64,000 bases of DNA from Stratiformator vulcanicus (GCF_007744515.1 NZ_CP036268.1:4645113-4709112), one strand, 5' to 3'; positions 14,937 through 24,730 are shown, counted from the stretch's first letter. The notes: a model not told the origin generated them from the sequence alone. Numbers and translations: made by a program.

Positions 14937-16757
14937 TCAGCTTTCCATCTGACCGACGGTCGATTTCACCCACGCACTCAGAGCATCCTGCACTTCGGTC
15001 ATCTTCGCATCGGCGGCTGCCTGCACCGCGGCGAGTGAGTTTCCGTCGGGCACATCGGCTTTGACGAAGAAGTAGAACTTGATCTTCGGTTCCGTCCCCG
15101 ACGGTCGGGCCGCGATCTTCACTTCGATTTCACCGGGAGCCGATTCGAAGAACAACAACTCGCCTTGCGGTTCTGGAAGGTCGCCCGATTTCGCGTTACC
15201 CGGCAGGCTGCGAACCTCGTGCGTTCCGTAGTCGCGAACCGACGCGAGCGTGACCCCGGCCAATTCCTCGGGCGGCTTGGCGCGAAGGGCTTTGATCAGT
15301 CCTTTGATCTGCTCTCGCCCCGCCGGCCCCGGGCAGACCTCGGAGCGCTGACCCTCATTATGATAGCCGTGCGCGATGAACAGCTCGTCGAGCCGATCGA
15401 GCAGCGTCTTGCCCTTCTCTTTGAGTTCTGCCCCCAGTTCGGCCACGTATAGACCGGCGACGGCGGCGTCTTTGTCGCGGGCGTACTCGCCGGCGAGATA
15501 GCCGAGCGACTCTTCGGCACCGAAGACGAATTTGTCGGGGCCATTCTGGTCCATCGCCTGGCCGATGTACTTGAAGCCGACGAGCAGGTCGTCGATCAGG
15601 CCGACGTTGTACGACTTCGCGATCGCGCCGATCAGCGGTGTCGTGACCATCGTTTCGACGACGTAGTGCTCCGGAGTCAGATCGCCCTTCTCCGTCCGTT
15701 TGCCGAGGACGTAGTCCACGATCAACGCACCGACACGGTTGCCGGTCAGATGGACCGCCCCGGAATCTTCGGGCACCACGATGCCGAGCCTGTCGGCGTC
15801 GGGATCGCTCGCCATAATGACGTCTGCGCCCGACTCCTTCGCCCGCTCGATCGCCGGGTCGAATACGACCGTCCGCTCGGGGTTCGGAAAGTGATCGGCC
15901 ACGTTGGGGAAGTCGCCGTGCGGCTCGCGTTGCGGTTCGAATATCTCCAATTGCCGAAAGCCGGTCCGCTTGAGGACACCGGCGACGTTCGACTCACCCA
16001 CGCCGTGCAGCGGTGAGAAGAGAATCGACACATCTCGCGCTTCCGACAGGCTCAGCTCCGCGGCAGCGTCGAGATAAGCCGAGTCGATCTGCGGACCCAC
16101 GACCTCGATCGCCTGCTCGGCGACGGCCTGATCGAAATTCCGCGTCGGGATATCTTCGGCCCTGTAGACGTGATCGATGATCCCCTTGTCGTGCGGCGGC
16201 AGGACCTGCCCGCCGGATGTCCAATAGGCCTTGAAGCCGTTGTCGCTGGGCGGATTGTGCGAGGCGGAGACCATGACTCCGACGTCGCAGCCGAGGTGCC
16301 GAACTGCGAAAGAGAGCTCGGGAGTCGAACGGTGCGACTCGAAGAAGAAGACCTTCATCCCATGTGCGGCGAAGGTCGTCGCGGTGAGCTGCGCGAATTC
16401 GAAGGAGCGATTTCGCGTGTCACAGGCGACAACCGCCGAGCGGGGCCCTTCCGGCTTTTGCGTTTTCAGATAGGCGGCGAGGCCGTCGGCCGATTCGGCA
16501 ATCGTGCGGTCGTTAATGGTCGCGCTGCCGATGTCGGACATCAGTCCGCGGCGTCCGCCGGTGCCGAACGGGATCGTCTCGTAAAACAGGATGTCGAGCC
16601 GCTTCCAATCGCCGGCGTCAATCAGCGAAGTGAGCTTGTCCCGATACGGCTCCAGATAGGATTCGCTCAGCCAGCGAGCGATATTTTTACCAGAGGCCTC
16701 CGTCAGGTCGCCTGACCGCACCGCCTCATCAACCTTCGCCTGATACTCCGCACTCAT
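14937..16757 (-). CDS. Alpha-D-phosphohexomutase (phosphoglucomutase/phosphomannomutase)
   Basis: These enzymes interconvert hexose 1- and 6-phosphates through a phosphoserine. The active-site motif VMVSASHNPPSDNG lies near residue 166, the metal-binding loop SDPDADRLGIV near 315, the sugar-binding GAEESLGY motif near 445, and the phosphate-binding RPSGTEPKIKFY close to the end. The 606-residue length fits the long PgcA-type branch. I preferred ATG 16757 (MSAEYQAKV) because AGGA lies nine bases upstream; a start at 16826 would add 23 non-homologous residues. Substrate preference (glucose or mannose) cannot be read from the sequence. Confidence 0.9.
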   Translation of the reverse strand: MSAEYQAKVDEAVRSGDLTEASGKNIARWLSESYLEPYRDKLTSLIDAGDWKRLDILFYETIPFGTGGRRGLMSDIGSATINDRTIAESADGLAAYLKTQKPEGPRSAVVACDTRNRSFEFAQLTATTFAAHGMKVFFFESHRSTPELSFAVRHLGCDVGVMVSASHNPPSDNGFKAYWTSGGQVLPPHDKGIIDHVYRAEDIPTRNFDQAVAEQAIEVVGPQIDSAYLDAAAELSLSEARDVSILFSPLHGVGESNVAGVLKRTGFRQLEIFEPQREPHGDFPNVADHFPNPERTVVFDPAIERAKESGADVIMASDPDADRLGIVVPEDSGAVHLTGNRVGALIVDYVLGKRTEKGDLTPEHYVVETMVTTPLIGAIAKSYNVGLIDDLLVGFKYIGQAMDQNGPDKFVFGAEESLGYLAGEYARDKDAAVAGLYVAELGAELKEKGKTLLDRLDELFIAHGYHNEGQRSEVCPGPAGREQIKGLIKALRAKPPEELAGVTLASVRDYGTHEVRSLPGNAKSGDLPEPQGELLFFESAPGEIEVKIAARPSGTEPKIKFYFFVKADVPDGNSLAAVQAAADAKMTEVQDALSAWVKSTVGQMES

Positions 16758-16989
16758 GTCGCCTGTTCCTGAAGGATAAGACTTCACTGCCGAGGGGCCC
16801 GAACGTTCCCTCGCTTCCGGTTCCATTTCCGGACTGAAGACGACGGCACCTTACCAGAGCCGAACGCGCCGTGCGACCGGGCACATCCCCGTGTTCCGGC
16901 CCAAATGGCTTGAAAAACTCTTGCAATTGCGTCACGCGAAACTGACCTTGTGTGAGAACGCACACCATTGACCCTTGCCCATTATTCGA

Positions 16990-17973
16990 ATGCATCGCTT
17001 ACGTGGTTTCACACTAATTGAACTGCTCGTGGTGATCGCGATCATCGCGATATTGATCGCCGTGTTGCTGCCGGCTGTTCAACAGGCCCGTGAAGCAGCC
17101 CGACTGGCCAGTTGCCGTTCGAATCTCAAGCAAATGGGAATCGCGCTGGCCAACTATCACGACGTCCACTGGCAATTCCCCATCGGTTCTCGCGGCCCGA
17201 CCGATTTCGACAATCGCAAAGACTGGTTCAATTGGCGGGGCAGCCTGCTGCCGTTTGTCGATCAGGAGCCGCTGTACGACCAGCTCGATTTCGACGGCAA
17301 TCTGGCAGCCGACGCGCTCAGCAACGGGAATGAGGTACTCGAAGGGTTGGTGGTCGACGTTTACCGCTGCCCATCGAGCGCGGCTCCGATCGCCTCTGAT
17401 CTGGAAGGAAGAAACCCCAACCAGGTGATGAACCATCAGTACGTCGGCATTCAAGGGGCTTCGCCGACCAGCCACCTGCCGCCGCACTACCCGTTCGACA
17501 TCTCTGCCAACACCTTCGCCGATTGCGGTCAGGGTTGGAGCTGCAACTCAGGACTACTCACGTTCAACGAGTCGTTCGCGATCCGCGACTGCACCGACGG
17601 TACGAGCAACACGCTCATTATCGGGGAGCAATCGGGACTGATGGATAACACTGATCGCCGCAGCGCTTATTACGGCGGATGGGCCGGAGCCAGAGACCTC
17701 GAAACGGTCAGCAACTGCACAAATTCGACCGGCTCAACCTGGCAGACCGGAACAACCTGCCAGCGCTACCCGATCAATGAATCGCGAACGACGCTCGCCG
17801 GGGCGGATCATGCGTGGAAAAACAATCTGCCGTTCAATTCGTTTCACACCGGTGGTGCGGTCTTCCTGCTCGCGGACGGTTCGGCGCGCTTCATCGGCGA
17901 GAACATCGATTACGAACTCGTTATGAAGCAGCTCTGCATCCGCATGGACGGCGAACCACTCGGCGAGTTCTAA
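16990..17973 (+). CDS. DUF1559 family prepilin-like protein
   Basis: This is a hallmark planctomycete family. The N-terminus [20 protein letters not shown] is a type IV prepilin-like signal with the cleavage site after Gly, followed by [23 protein letters not shown]. The C-terminal H-X9-DG box reads [16 protein letters not shown] (about 285-300). The protein is 327 residues and probably exported by a type II/IV pilin-like route; its biological role is not established. I start at ATG 16990, although TTG at 16975 is open. It is divergent from the mutase gene and transcribed alone, against its lipid A neighbours. Confidence 0.95.
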   Translation: MHRLRGFTLIELLVVIAIIAILIAVLLPAVQQAREAARLASCRSNLKQMGIALANYHDVHWQFPIGSRGPTDFDNRKDWFNWRGSLLPFVDQEPLYDQLDFDGNLAADALSNGNEVLEGLVVDVYRCPSSAAPIASDLEGRNPNQVMNHQYVGIQGASPTSHLPPHYPFDISANTFADCGQGWSCNSGLLTFNESFAIRDCTDGTSNTLIIGEQSGLMDNTDRRSAYYGGWAGARDLETVSNCTNSTGSTWQTGTTCQRYPINESRTTLAGADHAWKNNLPFNSFHTGGAVFLLADGSARFIGENIDYELVMKQLCIRMDGEPLGEF

Positions 17974-17984
17974 GGCGCCCACAC

Positions 17985-18080
17985 ACAAGCGCGCAGCGCA
18001 AGCAAGGGATTTCGCTCTTTTAAGTCCGATACGCGCAGGTTGCCCTGCCAAAAAATCCCTCGCTCGCGCGTCGGGCTATT
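17985..18080. repeat. Palindromic repeat, family A, imperfect copy
   Basis: The left arm (17985-18010, ACAAGCGCGCAGCGC then AAGCAAGGGAT) and the inverse right arm (18055-18080, ending CGTCGGGCTATT) enclose about 44 bases. The arms differ at several places, so this is an older or diverged copy. It sits between two convergent genes. Confidence 0.75.
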
Positions 18081-18112
18081 GGTGGATGATATGCGAAGTT
18101 GAGTCAACTAAA

Positions 18113-19225
18113 CTACGCCGCTTTGCGGACGGGTGTTGCCGGGGCGTTGAACCAAGCGAGGGGGCCGACGGCTCCGTTGGCGCGGCCGTCCCACTGATGG
18201 GCGGCGACTTCCTGCAAAACTCGGTCGGCAATCGCGAGGGCCTTCGTCGCTTCGGTTCCGCTGACGATCGGTCGTGTCCCGGTGCGGGCACAATCGACGA
18301 ACGCCGCGAGTTCAGCCGTTAAGGCGTCGGCTCCGCTCACCTCGGGTGTCTCGACACCAAGGTCGATACCGAAGAGATCGGCTTTCAATTGATCGATATC
18401 CGCTCCCGGACGTCGCGCCTTCGCGAGTGGTCCGTTCCCGGCGAGCAACGCTTCTGACGGACGGAAGACCGTCACATCGCGACTGGTCAAATCGGCGGCA
18501 ACACACGCCTGCGGCGACCACGTTTGAATCGCCCGGCTCGGTGACGGGTTCACGCGGTTGACCGACAAGTCGGCGATGCAGCCGTTCTCGAATTTGATGC
18601 GAGCCTGAACGGCGTCTTCATGGCTGCCCAGAATACTCACTCCGAAAGCTTCAACACTGGCGACGTCCGCGTCGACAAGACCGAGCGTGAGGTCGATGTC
18701 ATGGATCATCAGGTCATGCACGACGCCGATGTCGGTCGAGCGAAACGCGAACGGGCTGAAGCGTTCGGCCTTGAGATATTTTACATCTCCGGCGTGTTGC
18801 TGGACGGTTTGATAAGCGGGGTTGAATCGCTCGACATGCCCGACCTGCAAAACGGTGTTGTGCGTATCGGCCACCTCACACAAAACGCGAGCGTCCTCGA
18901 GTTGCGAAGCAAGCGGCTTCTCGATCAAGGTCGGGATTTTGCGACTGAGGAATTCCGTCCCGACAGAGCGGTGCGCGAACGTGGGTGTGGCGATCACAAC
19001 GGCATCAACGCGGCCGACCAACTCACGATAGTCGGTCGTCCAGCCGCAAGGCGCCAGATCGGCGATCTTCTTCGCCTGCTGGGCATTGGCATCGGCGACG
19101 GCGACGAGATTGACGCCTTTTATTCCCGACAAAATGCGGGCGTGATGCCGACCGAGAGCACCGACACCGATCACCGCCACGTTGAGCGGTTCGCCTTCCA
19201 ATTTAACAGTTGCGCCGTCCGCCAT
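18113..19225 (-). CDS. Gfo/Idh/MocA-family oxidoreductase next to lpxA
   Basis: The Rossmann nucleotide-binding motif VAVIGVGALGRHHARIL is at residues 16-32, the EKPLA motif (IPTLIEKPLASQ) near 98, and the C-terminal domain has VHDLMIHDIDLTLGL with the conserved Asp-His region. At 370 residues it is normal for the family. GGGAGA precedes ATG 19225. It lies 89 bases downstream of lpxA on the same strand. In Acidithiobacillus and Leptospira, GnnA, an NAD-dependent UDP-GlcNAc 3-dehydrogenase of this same family, is encoded beside lpxA and serves a diamino-sugar lipid A. That makes GnnA a fair hypothesis, but no GnnB aminotransferase is visible in the window. Confidence 0.88.
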   Translation of the reverse strand: MADGATVKLEGEPLNVAVIGVGALGRHHARILSGIKGVNLVAVADANAQQAKKIADLAPCGWTTDYRELVGRVDAVVIATPTFAHRSVGTEFLSRKIPTLIEKPLASQLEDARVLCEVADTHNTVLQVGHVERFNPAYQTVQQHAGDVKYLKAERFSPFAFRSTDIGVVHDLMIHDIDLTLGLVDADVASVEAFGVSILGSHEDAVQARIKFENGCIADLSVNRVNPSPSRAIQTWSPQACVAADLTSRDVTVFRPSEALLAGNGPLAKARRPGADIDQLKADLFGIDLGVETPEVSGADALTAELAAFVDCARTGTRPIVSGTEATKALAIADRVLQEVAAHQWDGRANGAVGPLAWFNAPATPVRKAA

Positions 19226-19314
19226 GTCCGTCTCCCGAAGCGTGACCGGTCGCCCGGCCCATATTTTGTTGAACTAATTTTCAATACCGGCCCGGCTGCG
19301 TCGGCGAGCGTTCC

Positions 19315-20166
19315 TCAGGCAGCCTGGCGACTTGATGATTCCGCAGCCGGTTTCGCACTGCGTACGGCTTCGCGACCCCGGCCCATTTTGCCTTCTCGTT
19401 GACGTTCGACGAAGTCGAGCATCGTCATTAATTCGATCGGCATCACACCGTCGAGTTCGTCCTGCAGCGTCTGCCGCACGACGTCGATCTTCTTGTGCTC
19501 GCGGTACAGCAGTTTGAATGCTTTCTTGACGAGCCGGATCGTCGGTTCGGAGATGCCGCGCCGTCGCATCCCGACGATGTTGAGCGTTTTGATCTCCGGA
19601 TTGTCGCTTCCCGCGGCGAGCAGGTAGGGCGGGATGTCGTGCGGAACCCGGCAGCCGCCGCTAACGAAGGCGAGCGTCCCGATCGTCGAAAAGTGATGGA
19701 CGACCGAGTTGCCGGAGATGATCGCGCCGTCGTGGACGTGAACGTGGCCGCCGAGCAGCACGCCGTTGACGAGGATCGTGTCGTCGAACACATGGCAGTT
19801 GTGCGCGACATGGGCGTTCGACATCAGCAGATTTCGGTTGCCGATGCGGGTCACGCCGTCTTCTTTTTCGGCTCCGCGATGGACGGTGACGCCTTCGCGG
19901 AATTGATTATCGGTACCGATCTCGACCGAGGTGTCGGCATCGGTCCAACCTTTATCCTGGGGTTCTCCGCCAACGACGACGTTCGGCCAGAAGCGATTGT
20001 TCGAGCCGACCGTTACCCGACCGGTCATGGCGACATGGCTGTCGAGCACGCAGCCGGGACCGAGCGTGACCTGGGGACCGACGACGCAAAACGGACCGAT
20101 CCGGACGTCGTCCGCGATCGTCGCGTTCGGATCGATAGCGGAAAGCGGATGTATGTCGCTTGGCAC
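19315..20166 (-). CDS. lpxA: UDP-N-acetylglucosamine O-acyltransferase
   Basis: LpxA adds the first 3-hydroxyacyl chain in lipid A synthesis. The left-handed beta-helix hexapeptide repeats are evident (SAIDPNATIADDVRIGPFCVVG), and the catalytic His lies in SNAHVAHNCHVFDDTI near residue 120. The C-terminal helical domain starts near 190 and contains GMRRRGISEPTIRLVKKAF. I start at GTG 20166 because GGGAGG lies nine bases before it; GTG 20187 is an alternative. The predicted length is 283 residues, about 20 longer than E. coli LpxA because of a Ser/Arg-rich tail. It is in a run with lpxC and the skp-like gene. Confidence 0.95.
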   Translation of the reverse strand: MPSDIHPLSAIDPNATIADDVRIGPFCVVGPQVTLGPGCVLDSHVAMTGRVTVGSNNRFWPNVVVGGEPQDKGWTDADTSVEIGTDNQFREGVTVHRGAEKEDGVTRIGNRNLLMSNAHVAHNCHVFDDTILVNGVLLGGHVHVHDGAIISGNSVVHHFSTIGTLAFVSGGCRVPHDIPPYLLAAGSDNPEIKTLNIVGMRRRGISEPTIRLVKKAFKLLYREHKKIDVVRQTLQDELDGVMPIELMTMLDFVERQREGKMGRGREAVRSAKPAAESSSRQAA

Positions 20167-20347
20167 GGCGAAGGCCCTCCCTGGCACATCGGTGTTTCGA
20201 TCGGCTAAGCGACGTGGAGCAATTCACGCCCGCCGAGTGTTGAGTTGTTCGTTCGCTTTCGAAGTCGGTCGATCGGGGTGCAATGTCGTCGGATATTAAG
20301 TTGCCGCGAATCACTCAATTCCAATTTGACGGAATTTTTGCCGACGC

Positions 20348-21238
20348 CTACGCGGCGCGTGACTGGTCAATCAGTTCGCCCGACGCTGCACACGTTCTGA
20401 GTTGCCGGACCAGTTGCCGATTCAACGCATGTCCGCTGCGCTGCGCGGTGACACGACCGGAGATGTCGCAACCGATGAGGGCGAAGTCGCCGACGCAGTC
20501 GAGAATTTTGTGACGCGCGCATTCGTCGGGAAATCGTAATTCGTTGTCGATCGGGCCGTTCTCGCCGAGAACAAGTAAGTCTTCGGCGGTCACGTGCTGA
20601 CCGTAGCCTAGTTTCTTGAGACCTTCGATTTCCGCCGCGTCGATGAACGTGCGGGCGGGCGCGATCTGCTCGGCGAAGACGTCGGGCGTAATTTCGTATT
20701 CCGACGTCTGAGTTGGCACGGTCGACGCCGCTCCGTAGTCGAGTTCGTATCGAATCGTGAACTCATGAGGTTCGGCGCGATCGATCGTCAGTCGCGACCC
20801 GTCCGAATAGAACGCACCGGTACTCCGCATCGGTCGGACGATGCGAACCGGCGCCGCCTGTTCGACGATTTCCGCCGAAAGAATGGCGTCCACAAACGGT
20901 CGGGCGGAGCCATCGCAGCCCGGGGCTTCGCACGCGTCGAGTTCGATCCGACAGTTGTCGATCGCCATCCCGGCGAGCGCGGCGAGCACATGTTCGGTCA
21001 GTTCGACTTCGGCTTCCCCCCGTTTCAAGACGGTCCGCCGATGCCGTTCGACGGCGAAATCGATCTCGGCCCGAATCTCGGGAGCACCGTCCAAATCGAC
21101 CCGGACGAACTTCCGCCCGTAGTTTTCGGGGGCCGGGTTCAGCGTCAATGTCACGGCGGCGTTGGTGAAGAAGCCGAAACCGTTAACCGTAACGGGTCGG
21201 CCGATCGTCCGCTGCGAACGCGGGAACGGGATATTCAA
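20348..21238 (-). CDS. lpxC: UDP-3-O-acyl-N-acetylglucosamine deacetylase
   Basis: LpxC is the zinc deacetylase that commits the cell to lipid A. The catalytic Glu-His is in ELTEHVLAALAGMAIDN, the DGSARPFVDA segment follows, then PARTFIDAAEIEGLKKLGY. The zinc ligands His and Asp are in DECARHKILDCVGDF, and the proton-donor His is in SGHALN. I prefer TTG 21238, with GAGG five bases upstream, because the protein then begins just before SQRTIGRP like other LpxC proteins and is 296 residues. In-frame ATG 21313 or 21403 would give longer N-termini with no homology. The usual GVGLHTG near the start reads GFGFFTN here. Confidence 0.92.
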   Translation of the reverse strand: MNIPFPRSQRTIGRPVTVNGFGFFTNAAVTLTLNPAPENYGRKFVRVDLDGAPEIRAEIDFAVERHRRTVLKRGEAEVELTEHVLAALAGMAIDNCRIELDACEAPGCDGSARPFVDAILSAEIVEQAAPVRIVRPMRSTGAFYSDGSRLTIDRAEPHEFTIRYELDYGAASTVPTQTSEYEITPDVFAEQIAPARTFIDAAEIEGLKKLGYGQHVTAEDLLVLGENGPIDNELRFPDECARHKILDCVGDFALIGCDISGRVTAQRSGHALNRQLVRQLRTCAASGELIDQSRAA

Positions 21239-21454
21239 GGCGACCTCAATTTCGATGGGATGCAGGACACGATCGGATGAGTGAATCGACCTTTTGACTG
21301 CCGTTCGCCTCATGCAGAAGTGCGATGCCGAGCGAGCTTCAAACTCAGTAGCGGGCAGAAAAAAGACCGGCAGGGGCGGACGGTCCGCCACGCTGCCGGT
21401 CATTTACCAGACCCACTCTGGAATCTCAGCAGTCGCCATCAGCGACCGATTGAC

Positions 21455-22057
21455 TTATCGACCGGCGACCGGTCGGTATCGCTTGTTGAGCACTTCAATC
21501 ACGCGTTGAGTGATGTCGTCGGTCTCTTGGTGGTAGATGACCAACTGGCTCATGTTCTGGATCAGCTTCTGCGGATCGTCCTGGGCGGCGACGTCTTCAG
21601 CCTTGAAGCGAATCACCATTGTGTAGCCATAATGCTCGGCGGCGGCGCCGACCATCTGCGTGACTTCGACATAGATGTCTTTATACATCGTCGATTCGCG
21701 GCGAAGAAATTCGCGTTGAATCGTGGCCTGCTTCGACTTGATCAGACCGTTCAGTTCGATGACCTTCTTTTCCTGAGCGGCGTACTGCGGCGAATCTTTG
21801 CCGTAGGGAGAGTTCTTCAACTCTTCGCCGGCGGCTTTGATCTGCTCGGCCAAGGCCTTGATTTCAGTTTCGCGTTTTTTGAGCTCGTCTTTCAGAGCTT
21901 CGCGTTCGTCTTTGAAGCGTTGGTAGTTTTCAAAGACCTTCGCCATGTCGACCAAGCCGATGCGTGTCGATTTGTTCTGAGCGAACGCTTCGGTCTGGGC
22001 GAATGTGAAGCCGGCGAAAATCGCGGCGATAACGGCGAGTCGGGTGAATCGAATCAC
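21455..22057 (-). CDS. OmpH/Skp-family periplasmic chaperone
   Basis: Skp-like chaperones hold unfolded outer membrane proteins in the periplasm. The protein has a signal peptide (IRFTRLAVIAAIFAGFTFAQ with cleavage near AFAQ), the opening strand STRIGLVDMAKVFENYQRF, a long highly charged coiled coil (about 50-150), and the closing strands (YTMVIRFKAEDV; QLVIYHQETDDI). GTG 22057 is supported by AAAGGAG ten bases upstream and by the signal peptide starting there; the upstream ORF extension is rejected. It totals 200 residues. Its place upstream of lpxC and lpxA recalls the skp-lpxD-fabZ-lpxA order of other bacteria. Confidence 0.88.
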   Translation of the reverse strand: MIRFTRLAVIAAIFAGFTFAQTEAFAQNKSTRIGLVDMAKVFENYQRFKDEREALKDELKKRETEIKALAEQIKAAGEELKNSPYGKDSPQYAAQEKKVIELNGLIKSKQATIQREFLRRESTMYKDIYVEVTQMVGAAAEHYGYTMVIRFKAEDVAAQDDPQKLIQNMSQLVIYHQETDDITQRVIEVLNKRYRPVAGR

Positions 22058-22694
22058 GGCGTGGGCACTCCTTTGCGTTGCCGAAAATTGCCGAATATAC
22101 GGCTGGAGGATTCCATCCTCCGAATCTGTTTCATTTGAGGGCGGCGAAGCCGGAGCGGGTTTTCGCACCTTTGACCAAACCGGTCAAGATGCGTTCCCGC
22201 ACGAAACTTTCCGCCATAGAATTAGCATCGTCCGAACAGGCAAACCGGTTGAATCGATTCAATCGATTCTAATGATTAGGCAAAATTGAGAGGGCCCTCC
22301 TAGCTTGCCAGGGTGCATATCGCTTGCGTGCCGGGGTGCGTGTCGCCCCCGCAGGGCAAAGTCCGCCCGCTGCTTGCATCGCATCCACTTCACAAGACTG
22401 ATGCAACGGACCGTGTGTTGTATTCAGATCGCGAATCGCCCGGTGCGGCGCCCACGCCGGGTGCCGGGGTGCGTGTCGCCCCCGCAGGGTTGAGGTCGCT
22501 CGCGCTTTGCATCGCTTCCACTCCGCACGACTGATGCAACGGACCGTGTTGTATTCGGATTGCGAATCGCTCGGCGCGAAGCCCACGCCGGGTGCCGGGG
22601 TGCGTGTCGCCCCCGCAGGGTTGAGGTCGCTCGCGCTTTGCATCGCCCCCATTTTGCAACGCCAGCACAAAGAAACCCGCACTCCGCCTTCTTA
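22058..22694. other. Intergenic region before the skp-like gene, largely repeats
   Basis: The part next to the skp-like gene (22058-22300) is ordinary sequence with a short AATCGATTC doublet near 22250 and presumably holds the promoter. The rest is the tandem repeat described at 22328-22650. I see no gene. Confidence 0.6.
22328..22650. repeat. Tandem array of family C repeats (about 132-bp unit)
   Basis: A unit starting GTGCCGGGGTGCGTGTCGCC begins at 22328, 22461 and 22592, with spacings of 133 and 131 bases. The inner part also repeats (ACTGATGCAACGGACCGTGT around 22398 and 22530; CCCACGCCGGGTGCCGG at the joints). The third unit is cut short near 22650. The same head sequence occurs with an inverse partner at 54952-55088 and 63768-63918. 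Confidence 0.85.
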
Positions 22695-23492
22695 TCACGG
22701 CGTCCACAATCGCCGCTCGCCGTCGCTCTTCTCCTGCATCGCGACCCGTCGGGCTTTGAGCCGCACGTAAGGGGCGACAAACCGCCCGCGATGTCCCATT
22801 GATCCGACCGGAGCCCGGCGTTCCGCTCTGATCGGCTCACGCAGATCTTCGAGTACAAAGCCCGCCCGGCACAGCCCGCCCACAATCTGGTCCCAGCGAT
22901 GCAAAAACTCCGTCGCACCCGTCTCGCGGTACGATGTGTCTTCCGTCTGGGGCAGTGCGGTCTCGCGATAGTATTCGAGACCGAGGACGTGCTGCCCCTG
23001 CGGCGTCCGGTGCGTCACCTGCAGTGAGGTCGGCGTCTTGTGCTGACTGATATAAAGCCCGTCCGGTTTCGTCACCCGCGCGACCTCGGAATACACCGGC
23101 TCAACATCGGGCACGTAGCAGGTACTGACCGGTTGGTGCACGATATCGAACCGGCTGTCCTCGAGAGACGACAGGTCATCCATTGAGAGTGGAATTGCGG
23201 TGACAGCAAGGCCCCGCCGAGCGGCTTCGCGCCGATCGAGTGCCAGCATTTCGTCGCTGATGTCGACGACGGTGACGCGAGCCCCGGCTGAGGCATAAAG
23301 AATCGACTGCCAACCTCCTCCCGCCGCCAGGCACAGCACCTCAAGACCTTCGACCGACTTCGGCAGCCAACCCCGAGAATCGAGCGTCGCCAGCGGGTTC
23401 GCACATTGCTCATCGGTCGCCACCTTTGCGAACGCACTCCCCGATCGCACAAGACGATCATAAGCAGCCGCATTCGCGGAACGATAAGACAT
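22695..23492 (-). CDS. Class I SAM-dependent methyltransferase
   Basis: The Rossmann SAM-binding motif is VLCLAAGGGWQSILYASAGA with the acidic ribose-binding residue after VTVVDISDEML. The FDIVHQPVSTCYVPDVEPVY segment corresponds to motif IV, and ARVTKPDGLYISQHK to the post-motif. The protein is 265 residues from ATG 23492, or eight more from TTG 23516. Similar proteins are common in cyanobacteria and planctomycetes, but the substrate is not known. Its neighbours give no pathway hint. The C-terminus (VAPYVRLKARRVAMQEK) is basic. Confidence 0.82.
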   Translation of the reverse strand: MSYRSANAAAYDRLVRSGSAFAKVATDEQCANPLATLDSRGWLPKSVEGLEVLCLAAGGGWQSILYASAGARVTVVDISDEMLALDRREAARRGLAVTAIPLSMDDLSSLEDSRFDIVHQPVSTCYVPDVEPVYSEVARVTKPDGLYISQHKTPTSLQVTHRTPQGQHVLGLEYYRETALPQTEDTSYRETGATEFLHRWDQIVGGLCRAGFVLEDLREPIRAERRAPVGSMGHRGRFVAPYVRLKARRVAMQEKSDGERRLWTP

Positions 23493-23569
23493 TTCGAGGT
23501 GAGTGGTGAGAGGCAAAACGTTTAGCCGCGACCGCCAGGAAGCGTTTCAATCATCGCGATACGGCCACC

Positions 23570-24730
23570 TTAATCATCGGTCCGGCCATCGCAGATCGCC
23601 GCGACATATCGGATCGCATCGCCATTCTTCTCCGCCACTTCTCGCAGCACGTCGAATCTCCCCGCCTTTCGGCAGACCTCGGCAAACGAGAAACCGCTCG
23701 GCTGCTCGATGCCTTCGAGCCAAGGCCGGGCCGCGGCGAGCGCCTGATCGTATTCGCCGCATCGCATCAACAGATCGACGAGCACGAACGCCAGCCCCGG
23801 CTTATCCGGCTCGTCCGGTTCCTCATCCAGCCGATCACGAAAGTATTGCACCCCGGATGCCCGGTCTTCATCGGCAATCGCCCCGTAATACGCCGCGTAA
23901 GCGTTGTAGAAATCCTGAAACGGAGGCTCGCCGGCGTACTGCAGTTGCGGCGCGAGGTGACGGCCGTATTCGACCAATTCCCGGACCATCGCGAACTCTT
24001 CGACGTCGGGCTCCAACACCTGCGCGAATCGGACCGATGCGTTCAGATGCGACACATCGGTGTGATAGTTGGCGTTCTCGAATAACCAGCCACGCTCGGC
24101 GAACCAATCTGAGAGGCGTCCCTCAGGAGGCCGTCCCTCCTTTGATTCAATTTCCGCCCGAACCGCGGTTGAAACCTCACCATGCAATTGCCGCACGAGC
24201 AGCTTGGCAACCCCGGCACGGTCTTCGTCATTGAGCTGCCCGAATGCCTGATCGGAGGCCGTGACCGCGTTGCAGGTACCGTGCGTGGCGAGCATCAGCT
24301 CAACCCCTTTGGCCGGATGAACCGCCTCGTACAACGCGATGCCGACCAGTTCTTCGACCTCTTCGTAATCGACCTTAGCCGGGTCGAGCCGCTCGAGCGC
24401 GTCGTGAACCGGGTCGAACTCGCGGATCGTTTTGAAGTAGGGCCACGCCGACTTAATCGCACCGGCGTCGAGGTGCAATTGCCCGACTTCGCGCGCGGCC
24501 TCGACGTAAGCTTTCTCAAATTCATCGCGCGGCCCGCCCTCGACGTCATCGAGCGCCGTCGGACGTGCCGTCGGAAGCCCGAGTTCGAACCGTTTGCGAA
24601 GCAGCAGGGCATCGAACAGCCGGTCGTATTCGCCCGACTGGCGCAGATGCGAAACGAGTCGGGCGACCGCTTCTTCGGGTCCGCCGTTCTCGGCTGCGGT
24701 GCGGATTTCGTCAATCGTCGGATTCGCCAT
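23570..24730 (-). CDS. Alpha-helical repeat protein, function unknown
   Basis: The protein (386 residues from ATG 24730, MANPTIDEIR) is almost wholly alpha-helical, acidic and soluble, with no signal peptide. Helix pairs of TPR-like spacing appear at both ends, for example EEAVARLVSHLRQSGEYDRL and AFVLVDLLMRCGEYDQALAA. A middle region holds HLNASVRFAQVLEPDVEEFAM. I do not recognise the family. The next 12 residues upstream in frame would give an alternative start at 24766. The gene is separate from its neighbours and has ordinary codon use. Confidence 0.72.
   Translation of the reverse strand: MANPTIDEIRTAAENGGPEEAVARLVSHLRQSGEYDRLFDALLLRKRFELGLPTARPTALDDVEGGPRDEFEKAYVEAAREVGQLHLDAGAIKSAWPYFKTIREFDPVHDALERLDPAKVDYEEVEELVGIALYEAVHPAKGVELMLATHGTCNAVTASDQAFGQLNDEDRAGVAKLLVRQLHGEVSTAVRAEIESKEGRPPEGRLSDWFAERGWLFENANYHTDVSHLNASVRFAQVLEPDVEEFAMVRELVEYGRHLAPQLQYAGEPPFQDFYNAYAAYYGAIADEDRASGVQYFRDRLDEEPDEPDKPGLAFVLVDLLMRCGEYDQALAAARPWLEGIEQPSGFSFAEVCRKAGRFDVLREVAEKNGDAIRYVAAICDGRTDD

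Noticed and set aside
22328-22650. CRISPR or satellite reading of the family C array
   Set aside because: The repeated part extends over the whole 132-base unit, so there are no spacers.
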